Below are positions 1-6,517 of a stretch of DNA of 8,948 nt, piece by piece (positions within the stretch are counted from its first letter, which is position 1; each line of letters begins with the position of its first letter). The notes below the pieces were generated by a model that had not been told where the DNA came from, did no database searches, and saw only the letters and a program-made list of their open reading frames with translations. The stretch comes from Nocardioides sp. (GTDB lineage: Bacteria > Actinomycetota > Actinomycetes > Propionibacteriales > Nocardioidaceae): the NCBI GenBank assembly GCA_030452025.1, contig JAKDNC010000110.1, forward strand, positions 1-8,948. The letters run 5' to 3'. A program made the position numbers and the translations under genes.

Positions 1-1260
1 GAGATCCACACCGCTGCCGGGGAGCTGGTGGCTGCTTCAGAGCTCGGTGCCGAAGGGGACGTGATCGAGGGTCTGGCCAGCGTGCGGGCCGTCGTGCGCA
101 TCGGCGAGGGGGTGCGTGAGGACACCGTGCCCTTTGAGGAACTCACCACTCTCGGGACATCCGTCGAGGTCGAGGACATCGAAGCCGTTGCCGACTCGGT
201 CACCCCCGGCGACATCGCCGACATCCTCTTCACCTCCGGGACCACGGGCCGCTCCAAGGGTGTGCTCACGGCTCACAGTCAGACCCTCACCGCGGCGCAG
301 GTGTGGGCCGACACCGGCCAGGTGACCTCGAGAGACCGCTATCTCGTGATCAGCCCCTTCTTCCACACCTACGGCTACAAGATCGGGATCGTCACCACGA
401 TCCTGAAGGGTTGCTCCCTCTACCCCATGGCGGCCTTCGACGCAGACGAGGCACTCAAGCTGATCGAGACGGAGCAGATCACGATCCTGCCGGGTGCGCC
501 CGCGGTCTTCCACTCGTTGCTGGAGTCGCCCTCGTTCGCCGACACGGACACCACCTCCCTCCGGTTCGCCAACACCGGCGCCGCGTCGATCCCGGTCGCC
601 CTGGTGGAGCGGATGCAGCGCGAGCTCTCCTTCGACCTGGTGATCACGGCGTTCGGGATGACCGAGTGTGTGATGGGCACGATGTGCCGCCCCGGCGACT
701 CCGACGAAACCGTCGCGACCACCTGTGGGCGCGTCGTCGACGGGCTGGAGCTCCGGATCGCCGATCCGGACACCGGTGAGCCGCGAGGCCCGGGCGAATC
801 CGGCGAGGTCCAGTTCCGGGGGCCGATGGTGATGCGCGGCTACCTCGACGACCCGGGGGCCACCGCGAAGACCATCGACAGCGCCGGCTGGCTGCGGACC
901 GGCGATGTCGGAACCATCGACGCCGACGGCTATCTGCAGATCACCGACCGGCTCAAGGACATGTACATCTCCGGCGGCTTCAACGTCTACCCGGCCGAGA
1001 TCGAGCAGGTCCTGGCCCGCCTCGACGGTGTCTTCGAAGCCGCCGTGATCGGCGTGCCCGACGAACGGATGGGCGAGGTGGGCAGGGCCTACGTCGTGCT
1101 CCGGGCCGGGAGCGACCTCGGCGAGGTCGATGTCATCGCCTTCGTGCGCGAGCGGATCGCGAACTTCAAGGTTCCCCGGCAGGTCGCGTTCGTGGACGAA
1201 CTGCCGCGCAACCTGTCCGGCAAGGTGCTCAAGAACGAACTGAGAGAGGACCACGCGTAG
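1..1260 (+). CDS. fadD3: FadD3-like HIP-CoA synthetase (acyl-CoA ligase), 5'-truncated by window edge
   Basis: This ATP-dependent acyl-CoA synthetase of the ANL adenylating family probably activates the propionate side chain of HIP, the C/D-ring intermediate of steroid breakdown, to its CoA thioester in the cytosol. The frame is open from base 1, so the start lies outside the window. About 419 codons remain, and roughly the first 85-100 residues of a ~500-residue protein are missing. Visible motifs are the P-loop TSGTTGRSKG (nt 232-261), the FGMTE motif (652-666), TGDVG (898-912), the hinge/A8 region GGFNVYPAE (973-999) and the C-terminal catalytic lysine of SGKVLK (K codon 1222-1224). Stretches such as DILFTSGTTGRSKGVL and ITDRLKDMYI match what I remember of mycobacterial FadD3 closely. 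The next gene, fadE31, starts on the last base of its TAG stop, and the fadE31-32-33 order downstream supports FadD3 over a generic fatty-acid ligase. Substrate is inferred from similarity and context. Confidence 0.87.
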   Translation, partial: EIHTAAGELVAASELGAEGDVIEGLASVRAVVRIGEGVREDTVPFEELTTLGTSVEVEDIEAVADSVTPGDIADILFTSGTTGRSKGVLTAHSQTLTAAQVWADTGQVTSRDRYLVISPFFHTYGYKIGIVTTILKGCSLYPMAAFDADEALKLIETEQITILPGAPAVFHSLLESPSFADTDTTSLRFANTGAASIPVALVERMQRELSFDLVITAFGMTECVMGTMCRPGDSDETVATTCGRVVDGLELRIADPDTGEPRGPGESGEVQFRGPMVMRGYLDDPGATAKTIDSAGWLRTGDVGTIDADGYLQITDRLKDMYISGGFNVYPAEIEQVLARLDGVFEAAVIGVPDERMGEVGRAYVVLRAGSDLGEVDVIAFVRERIANFKVPRQVAFVDELPRNLSGKVLKNELREDHA

Positions 1261-2435
1261 TGGATCTGGAACTGTCACCCCGAGAGCTCGCTTTCCAGGC
1301 CGAGGCCCGAGACTGGCTCGCCGCTCACGTCCCGGCCGAGCCGTTGCCGTCGATGGACACACCCGAAGGCTGGACGGCACACCAGGAGTGGGAGGCACTG
1401 CTCACTGAAGGCGGATGGTCGGTCGTCTCGTGGCCGAAGGAATACCACGGACGCGAGGCCTCGCTGGTCGAGTGGGTGATCTTCGAGGAGGAGTACTACC
1501 GCGCCGGTGCACCGGGACGGGTCTCCCAGAACGGCATCTTCCTGCTGGCGCCGATCATCTTCGGACACGGCACGAAGGAGCAGCAGGACCGTTTCCTGCC
1601 CAGCATGGCCAGCGGCGAACGGATCTGGGCCCAGGCCTGGTCCGAGCCCGAGGCCGGCTCCGACCTGGCTTCCCTGCGCTCCACCGCACGTCGTGACGAC
1701 GCGCGGGGCGGTTGGGTGCTGAACGGCCAGAAGACCTGGTCGTCCCGCGCGTCGTTCGCGCACTGGGGCTTCGGCCTCTTCCGTTCCGACCCGGAGGCCG
1801 AGAGGCACCGCGGCCTGACCTACTTCCTCTTTCCACTCGACGCCGACGGCATCACCATGCGGCCGATCGCCCAGCTCGACGGCGAGCCCGGGTTCGCCGA
1901 GATCTTCTTCGAGGGTGTGTTCGTCCCCGACGCCGACGTTCTCGGCGAGCCCGGCGACGGGTGGCGGGTCGCGATGAGCACTGCCGGCAACGAGCGCGGG
2001 CTCTCCCTGCGCTCCCCCGGTCGCTTCTGCGCCGCCGCTGATCGCCTGGTCGACCTCTACCGGTCAGTCACCGAGGACGGGCAGTTCGCCGGCCACTGCA
2101 CGTCGACGGTCGGAGCCCGCGTGGTCGACAGCTGGATGAAGGCCCAGGCCTACCGGCTCTACACCTGGGGAACCGTGACCCGGCTGGCTGGGGGCGGCGA
2201 GATGGGCGCCGCCGGATCGGTGAACAAGGTCTTCTGGTCCGAGCTCGACGTCGCGTTGCACGAGACGGGGTTGGACCTGCTCGGCGCCGAGGCCGAGGTC
2301 GAGTCGACGTGGACCGACGGTTACATCTTCTCGTTGTCCGGTCCGATCTATGCCGGGACCAACGAGATCCAGCGCAACATCGTGGCGGAGCGGATCCTCG
2401 GTCTGCCCAGAGAACCCAAGGGAGCCCGCAGATGA
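1260..2435 (+). CDS. fadE31: FadE31-like acyl-CoA dehydrogenase (alpha-type subunit)
   Basis: This 391-residue flavin-dependent acyl-CoA dehydrogenase introduces an alpha,beta double bond into an acyl-CoA, probably a HIP-derived ring-degradation intermediate. The GTG start overlaps the fadD3 stop (TAGTG), with the purine-rich SD AGAGAGGA at 1243-1250. The ACAD fold is visible: an N-terminal helical domain, the signature AWSEPEAGSDLA at residues 126-137, a middle beta-domain to about residue 230, and a C-terminal FAD-contacting segment YAGTNEIQRN at 364-373. The usual medium-chain catalytic Glu (YEGT) is Ala here. E245 in NERG lies where isovaleryl-CoA dehydrogenase and mycobacterial alpha-type FadE subunits carry their helix-G catalytic Glu, so it is the likely base. 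In mycobacteria FadE31 is known to form alpha2beta2 heterotetramers with FadE32 or FadE33, both encoded next here. The family call is firm; the FadE31 name rests on gene order and similarity. Confidence 0.88.
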   Translation: MDLELSPRELAFQAEARDWLAAHVPAEPLPSMDTPEGWTAHQEWEALLTEGGWSVVSWPKEYHGREASLVEWVIFEEEYYRAGAPGRVSQNGIFLLAPIIFGHGTKEQQDRFLPSMASGERIWAQAWSEPEAGSDLASLRSTARRDDARGGWVLNGQKTWSSRASFAHWGFGLFRSDPEAERHRGLTYFLFPLDADGITMRPIAQLDGEPGFAEIFFEGVFVPDADVLGEPGDGWRVAMSTAGNERGLSLRSPGRFCAAADRLVDLYRSVTEDGQFAGHCTSTVGARVVDSWMKAQAYRLYTWGTVTRLAGGGEMGAAGSVNKVFWSELDVALHETGLDLLGAEAEVESTWTDGYIFSLSGPIYAGTNEIQRNIVAERILGLPREPKGARR

Positions 2436-3391
2436 GATTCGAGCTGAACGGTGAGCAGCAGGCCTTCGCCGAGTCCCTGGAGCGGCTACTGACCGCCTCG
2501 GACACGACCACAGTGGCCAGGGCCTGGTCGGACGGCGACACCGGACCCGGACTCGCCTTGTGGCACAGGTTGGCCGAGCAGGGCGTCCACGCACTACTCG
2601 TTCCCGAAGACCAAGGCGGCATGGGCGCAGGCGGAGTCGAGCTCGTCACGGCGTTCGAGGCGCTGGGCCGACACGGCGTACCCGGCCCGTACGTGGAGTC
2701 CGCTGCCTACCTGACAACCCTGGTCTCCGACGACGACCTCCTCGAACGGCTCGCGGCCGGGGCAGTCGCGACGGTGTCGATCCCCCCGCAGGTTCCCCAT
2801 GCCCTGGACGGCGACGCGGCCGAGCTCGCCTTCGTCGTCTCCAGTCGGCTCCATCGGGCCACGGTCGGTGAGCCCGTCACCTCGGTCGATCACACTCGTC
2901 GACTTTCCCGGGTCACCACTGGCGACCCACTGGACCTCGAGGTCGGCCCAGGTGCCGCGTTCGACGTCGCGTCACTGGCTACCGCGGCCCAGCTGCTGGG
3001 CTGTGGCGAACGCCTGCTCGACGACGCAGTCGCGTACGTGAAGCAGCGCAAGCAGTTCGGCCGCGAGATCGGTTCCTACCAAGCAATCAAGCACCGGCTC
3101 GCCGACGTGCGCATCGCGCTCGACTTCGCTCGACCGCTGGTGGCCGGCGCCGCCCTCGACCTCGAGGCCCCGGATCGCGCCCGAGACGTGTCGGCGGCGA
3201 AGGTCGCCGCCTCCGACGCCGCATACCTCGCGTCCCGGGTGGCGTTGCAGGTTCACGGTGCGATCGGCTACACCGCCGAGTTCGACCTGAGCATCTGGCT
3301 GTTGAAGGTGCGAGCGCTGGTGACTGCGTGGGGGACGCCCACCTACCACCGCACCCGGATCCTGGACTCACTGCTCAAGGCAGGTGCCTGA
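2432..3391 (+). CDS. fadE32: FadE32-like acyl-CoA dehydrogenase (beta-type subunit)
   Basis: This short ACAD of 319 residues is probably the non-catalytic or FAD-binding partner of FadE31 in breakdown of the last steroid rings. In Rhodococcus FadE32 is linked to oxidation of the methyl-oxo-octanedioyl-CoA intermediate (family knowledge, recalled). The ATG overlaps the fadE31 stop as ATGA, indicating translational coupling. The frame is open further upstream to 2309, but that would overlap fadE31 deeply, and MRFELNGEQQ is a normal ACAD N-terminus. The helical N-domain covers about residues 1-100. The middle beta-domain is much reduced, which accounts for the length below the usual ~380. The C-domain carries RKQFGREIGSYQAIKHRLAD at 206-225 (FAD/dimer contact) and QVHGAIGYTAEFDLSIWLL at 273-291. 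The position matching YEGT reads WGTP (300-303), so there is no catalytic Glu, as expected for a beta-type subunit. Confidence 0.85.
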   Translation: MRFELNGEQQAFAESLERLLTASDTTTVARAWSDGDTGPGLALWHRLAEQGVHALLVPEDQGGMGAGGVELVTAFEALGRHGVPGPYVESAAYLTTLVSDDDLLERLAAGAVATVSIPPQVPHALDGDAAELAFVVSSRLHRATVGEPVTSVDHTRRLSRVTTGDPLDLEVGPGAAFDVASLATAAQLLGCGERLLDDAVAYVKQRKQFGREIGSYQAIKHRLADVRIALDFARPLVAGAALDLEAPDRARDVSAAKVAASDAAYLASRVALQVHGAIGYTAEFDLSIWLLKVRALVTAWGTPTYHRTRILDSLLKAGA

Positions 3392-3392
3392 C

Positions 3393-4463
3393 GTGCACTT
3401 CGGGCTTTCCGAGGAGCAGCAGCAACTCGCCACGACGCTGCACTCCCTGTTGGGCAGGCATGCGGACAGTGCCAAGGTGCGTAGTGCGGCGGAATCGGCA
3501 GCCGGATACGACCCCGGCCTCTGGCGGACCCTGTGCGAACAGGTCGGAGTCGCCGCGCTGGCCGTACCGGAGGAGTACGACGGCGCCGGGTTCACCCTCT
3601 TCGAGACCGGGATCGTGCTCGATGCGCTGGGCCGCTCCCTGGCTCCCTCACCACTGCTGGCCTCCGTCGTCACCGCCGAGGTGCTCTTGGCCGCCGATGA
3701 CACCGAAGCCTGCTCCGACCTGCTTCCGCGGATCGCCGCAGGCGAGGTCGCGACCCTCGCATGGTCCGGGGTGGCCGGTCCGGCGGACTCCGCGCTCACC
3801 GTCCGGGCTGACGGCGACCGGCTCCACGGTGAGGTGTCCCCGGTCCTGCACGGCGACTCCGCGACGATCCTGCTCGTCCCGGCCGAGACCGACACCGGTC
3901 CCGCGCTCTTCCTGGTCGACCCGGACGAGGTCACAGCCACCTGGGCGCCGGGGATGGACCCCACCATCCGGTACGCCGACCTCACCCTCGACGGTGCCGC
4001 AGCACGGCGGATCGGCGGCGACGCACGCACCGCCCTCGACCACGCGCACCGGGTCGGGACCGTCGCGGTCGCAAGCCTCCAGCTCGGCGGGGCCCAGCGG
4101 GCACTGGACGACACAGTCACCCACAGCCGGGAACGGGTGCAGTTCGGGCGCCCGATCGGCTCGTTCCAGGCATTGAAGCACCGAATGGCCGACATGCTCG
4201 TCGAGGTCGAGCTCTCCCGCTCGGCCGCGTGGGCGGCGACCTACGCCGTGGCGTCGGACTCGCCGGACGCGGCAACCTTGGCCGCCAGTGCGGGGTCGTA
4301 CTGCTCGGAAGCGTTCTTCCACGTCGCCGGCGAGGCGGTGCAGCTGCACGGCGGGATCGGAATCACCTGGGAACACGACGTCTCCGTTGTGTTCAAGCGC
4401 GCCCACGCCCTCCAGCAGCTCTTCGGGCTCCCCCATCAGCACAGGTCCCTGATCGAGCTCTGA
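3393..4463 (+). CDS. fadE33: FadE33-like acyl-CoA dehydrogenase (beta-type subunit)
   Basis: This third ACAD has 356 residues and is probably an alternative beta partner for FadE31 in ring degradation. Two GTG starts are possible. GTG at 3393 gives MHFGLSEEQQQL, which matches the usual ACAD N-terminus and sits 8 nt after AAGGCAGG (3377-3384). GTG at 3384 would add three residues, overlap fadE32 by 8 nt and have poor SD spacing. The N-terminal helical domain includes ALAVPEEYDGAGF (about 55-67), followed by a shortened middle domain. The C-domain has RVQFGRPIGSFQALKHRMAD (248-267) and LHGGIGITWEHDVSVVFKRA (318-337). The position of the canonical catalytic Glu is FGLP, so it lacks that residue like FadE32. 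It ends the first + strand block; the gap to the next gene is 101 bp. The name rests on order and similarity; a homologous beta-type ACAD with another substrate is the alternative. Confidence 0.82.
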   Translation: MHFGLSEEQQQLATTLHSLLGRHADSAKVRSAAESAAGYDPGLWRTLCEQVGVAALAVPEEYDGAGFTLFETGIVLDALGRSLAPSPLLASVVTAEVLLAADDTEACSDLLPRIAAGEVATLAWSGVAGPADSALTVRADGDRLHGEVSPVLHGDSATILLVPAETDTGPALFLVDPDEVTATWAPGMDPTIRYADLTLDGAAARRIGGDARTALDHAHRVGTVAVASLQLGGAQRALDDTVTHSRERVQFGRPIGSFQALKHRMADMLVEVELSRSAAWAATYAVASDSPDAATLAASAGSYCSEAFFHVAGEAVQLHGGIGITWEHDVSVVFKRAHALQQLFGLPHQHRSLIEL

Positions 4464-4524
4464 CGAGGGAACTCCGAGGCCGGAGGCGTGGGATGGGTCA
4501 TACCTCCCCGGTCGTCTCCCCTGC

Positions 4525-4530
4525 TAGGTT
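4525..4530 (+). promoter_or_regulatory. possible -10 box (TAGGTT) for the CoA-lyase pair
   Basis: TAGGTT fits the actinobacterial TANNNT -10 pattern and lies about 35 nt before the lyase start codon in the only sizeable gap on the + strand. I see no convincing -35 hexamer at 16-19 nt spacing. It overlaps the left arm of the inverted repeat at 4526-4549. It could be chance. Confidence 0.25.
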
Positions 4531-4549
4531 CGCCGGAGATTCCGAACCT
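4526..4549 (+). promoter_or_regulatory. operator-like inverted repeat upstream of the CoA-lyase pair
   Basis: AGGTTCG at 4526-4532 and CGAACCT at 4543-4549 form a perfect 7-bp inverted repeat separated by 10 nt. It lies in the gap between fadE33 and the lyase genes, overlaps a -10-like TAGGTT, and ends one base before the Shine-Dalgarno region (AGAGGAG, 4551-4557). This could be a repressor operator, or an RNA hairpin next to the ribosome-binding site. It does not match the KstR (TnnAACnnGTTnnA) or KstR2 (AnCAAGnnCTTGnT) consensus as I recall them. No T-run follows, so it is not a terminator. The symmetry is seen; the function is inferred. Confidence 0.45.
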
Positions 4550-4550
4550 C

Positions 4551-4557
4551 AGAGGAG
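4551..4557 (+). promoter_or_regulatory. Shine-Dalgarno site fixing the TTG start at 4565
   Basis: AGAGGAG lies 7 nt before the TTG at 4565. This strong ribosome-binding site and the homologous N-terminus after it (RTAKDFFAPLAVGAP) show that translation starts at a TTG here. Nothing comparable sits before the in-frame codons further upstream. Confidence 0.75.
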
Positions 4558-4564
4558 CAGATCG

Positions 4565-5644
4565 TTGCGTACTGCCAAGGACTTTTTTGCCCCACTCGCC
4601 GTAGGCGCCCCCGCCCCGCTGCGTGAGACACCGGCGCGACCCTCGCGGGCGATTCACTTCTTCGATCCGGGCAACGAGAAGATGGCAGCCAAGGTGCCCG
4701 CGATGGTCGGGACCACTGACGTCCTCCTGGGGAACCTCGAGGACGCCGTCAAGGCCGAGAACAAGGACAAGGCCCGCAACGGCCTGGTCAAGATCGGTCA
4801 GGAGACGGACTTCGGGCCCACCCAGCTGTGGACGCGGATCAACTCCCTCGACTCCCCGTGGGCGCTGGACGACCTGACCCGCCTCGTGACCGAGGTCGGC
4901 GACAAGATCGACGTCGTCATGGTGCCCAAGGTCAAGGGGCCGGAGGACATCCACTACATCGACCGGATCCTCGCCCAGCTCGAGGCGAAGGGGGGCGTGC
5001 AGCGCCCGATCCTCGTCCACGCCATCCTCGAGACTGCTCGTGGCGTCGCCAACATCGAGGAGATCTGTGGCGCATCACCGCGCATGCAGGGGCTCTCGCT
5101 CGGCCCGGCCGACTTGGCCGCCGACCGCCGGATGAAGACCACCCGTGTCGGCGGAGGTCATCCGGGATACCTGGTCCGCGAGGACGCGCCTCGCGACGCC
5201 GACGGGAACAGTGACTTCACCGCAGCCCGGCCGACGTACCAGCAGGACCTGTGGCACTACACGATTGCGCGGATGGTCGACGCCTGCGCGATGCACGGGA
5301 TCTTCCCGTACTACGGCCCGTTCGGCGACATTGCCGACGTGGTCGGCTGTGAGGACCAGTTCCGCAACGCGTTCCTGCTCGGTTGCGTCGGTGCCTGGTC
5401 GTTGCACCCGAAGCAGATCACCATTGCCAACAAGGTGTTCTCCCCCAGCGTCGAGGACGTGGCGCACGCGCGTCATGTGATTGCTGCGATGGGCGACGGA
5501 ACCGGCGCGGTGATGATCGACGGCAAGATGGAGGACGATGCCTCCGTCAAGCAGTGCAGGGTCATGGTTGCGCTGGCCGAGGAGCTCGCCGCGATCGACC
5601 CAGGGCTGAAGAAGTCCTACGACGCGATCCCGTCGGAGGCCTGA
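4565..5644 (+). CDS. mcl: Chloroflexus-type malyl-CoA / beta-methylmalyl-CoA / citramalyl-CoA lyase
   Basis: This 359-residue HpcH/HpaI (CitE-like) family enzyme probably makes or cleaves 3-hydroxyacyl-CoA esters by Mg2+-dependent reversible Claisen chemistry: acetyl-CoA or propionyl-CoA with glyoxylate, or acetyl-CoA with pyruvate. The TTG start is set by AGAGGAG 7 nt upstream; the frame is open back to 4229 but that part runs out of frame through fadE33. Visible features are an N-terminal arm DFFAPLAVGAPAPLRE (6-21), GNLEDAV (56-62), the CoA/acid-binding Arg in TRINSLDSPW (R91), the metal-ligand Glu in HAILETARG (E156), the Asp in LGPADLAADR (D183) and WSLHPKQI (278-285). The long insert TTRVGGGHP...YQQDLWHYTIARMVD and the tail MIDGKMEDDA resemble the Chloroflexus aurantiacus 3-hydroxypropionate-cycle lyase, as I recall it, over nearly the whole length. 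The family call is firm. The substrate in this host is not shown by sequence, and a steroid-derived beta-hydroxyacyl-CoA is possible. Confidence 0.82.
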   Translation: MRTAKDFFAPLAVGAPAPLRETPARPSRAIHFFDPGNEKMAAKVPAMVGTTDVLLGNLEDAVKAENKDKARNGLVKIGQETDFGPTQLWTRINSLDSPWALDDLTRLVTEVGDKIDVVMVPKVKGPEDIHYIDRILAQLEAKGGVQRPILVHAILETARGVANIEEICGASPRMQGLSLGPADLAADRRMKTTRVGGGHPGYLVREDAPRDADGNSDFTAARPTYQQDLWHYTIARMVDACAMHGIFPYYGPFGDIADVVGCEDQFRNAFLLGCVGAWSLHPKQITIANKVFSPSVEDVAHARHVIAAMGDGTGAVMIDGKMEDDASVKQCRVMVALAEELAAIDPGLKKSYDAIPSEA

Positions 5645-5645
5645 G

Positions 5646-6506
5646 ATGAACGACTTCACCCCTCTGCGCTCTGTCCTCTACATGCCCAGCTCCAACGAGC
5701 GGGCCCTGCAGAAGGCGACGACGATCGAGTGCGACGGACTGATCCTCGATCTCGAGGACGCGGTTGCCCCCGATGCCAAGCCCGCCGCCCGTGAGTCGGC
5801 TGCGGCTGCGGCCGCCAGCGGCGACTACGGCCGCCGCACCGTCAGCATTCGCGTCAACGGCATCGGCACCGAGTGGCACGACGCAGACATCGAGGCAGCC
5901 TCGCAGGCCGGCCCGGCCGCGATCGTGGTGCCCAAGGTCAACTCGGCCGACGAGGTCAAGCAGCTCGTGGCCGCGATGGAGAAGTCCGGTGCACCCGAGC
6001 ACACCAAGCTGTGGGCGATGGTCGAGACACCGGTCGCAATCCTCGACGCGCTCTCGATCGCACGTGCCTCGGAGCGCCTCGGAGCGTTCGTGCTCGGCAC
6101 CAACGACCTGGTCAAGGAGCTCTACGCCGAGCACGTCCCCGGCCGACAACCGATCCTGCCCAGCCTGCACACCGCGCTGCTGGCCGGCCGCGCTGCCGGC
6201 ATCGCGGTGATCGACGGCGTCTACAACAATGTCAAGGACACCGACGGCTTCCTCGCCGAGTGTGAGCAGGGCCGCCAGATGGGCTTCGACGGCAAGACGC
6301 TGATCCACCCCGGCCAGGTCGAGGGCGCCAACAAGGCGTTCGCCCCCTCGGAGCAGGCCGTCGAGGACGCCCGCGGGCTGATCGAGGCATGGAACGCAGG
6401 CGGCACGGGTGTGGTGACCTACAACGGCAAGATGGTCGAGAACCTGCATGTGGAGTCGGCCCAGCGCACGCTCTCGATCCACGACGCGATCTCCGCGCTC
6501 GGCTGA
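5646..6506 (+). CDS. CoA-ester lyase / (3S)-malyl-CoA thioesterase-like protein (CitE superfamily)
   Basis: This 286-residue TIM-barrel protein of the CitE-like HpcH/HpaI family starts 1 nt after the preceding lyase stop, with GGAGG (5635-5639) 6 nt before the ATG, so the two are co-translated. Family marks are the N-terminal SVLYMPSSNERAL (9-21), LDLEDAVAPDAK (34-45), the substrate Arg in SIRVNG (R69), metal-ligand Glu in MVETP (E127) and Asp in GTNDL (D154), DGVYNNVKD (190-198), GKTLIHPGQVE (216-226) and the C-terminal GKMVENLHV (261-269). These fit the Mcl2-like group, where one characterised member hydrolyses (3S)-malyl-CoA to malate, rather than the three-subunit citrate lyase, whose alpha and gamma genes are absent. 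The pairing suggests a malyl-CoA lyase plus thioesterase couple, together an apparent malate synthase. Citramalyl-CoA or another beta-hydroxyacyl-CoA lyase activity is an equal alternative. Confidence 0.78.
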   Translation: MNDFTPLRSVLYMPSSNERALQKATTIECDGLILDLEDAVAPDAKPAARESAAAAAASGDYGRRTVSIRVNGIGTEWHDADIEAASQAGPAAIVVPKVNSADEVKQLVAAMEKSGAPEHTKLWAMVETPVAILDALSIARASERLGAFVLGTNDLVKELYAEHVPGRQPILPSLHTALLAGRAAGIAVIDGVYNNVKDTDGFLAECEQGRQMGFDGKTLIHPGQVEGANKAFAPSEQAVEDARGLIEAWNAGGTGVVTYNGKMVENLHVESAQRTLSIHDAISALG

Positions 6507-6517
6507 TCCACGCTGAA

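Noticed and set aside
37..1398. 453-codon open frame on the - strand across fadD3
   Set aside because: It is antisense to a clear FadD3. The product is Gly/Asp/Val/His-rich with no recognisable domain, as expected from the complementary strand of GC-rich coding DNA.
2309..2431. Upstream extension of fadE32
   Set aside because: It lies inside fadE31 in another frame. The ATGA overlap start at 2432 gives a normal acyl-CoA dehydrogenase N-terminus.
3368..4442. Long - strand open frames across fadE33
   Set aside because: They are Ser/Arg- or Gly/Asp-rich antisense translations with no SD and no homology that I recognise; fadE33 explains the stretch.
4229..4564. Upstream extension of the malyl-CoA lyase frame
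   Set aside because: It overlaps fadE33 in another frame, is Arg-rich and unrelated to the family. The TTG at 4565 has a strong SD and the conserved N-terminus.
5646..6506. Citrate lyase beta subunit (citE) in the strict sense
   Set aside because: No citrate lyase alpha, gamma or ligase genes are nearby, and the motifs fit the stand-alone CoA-ester lyase/malyl-CoA thioesterase group better.
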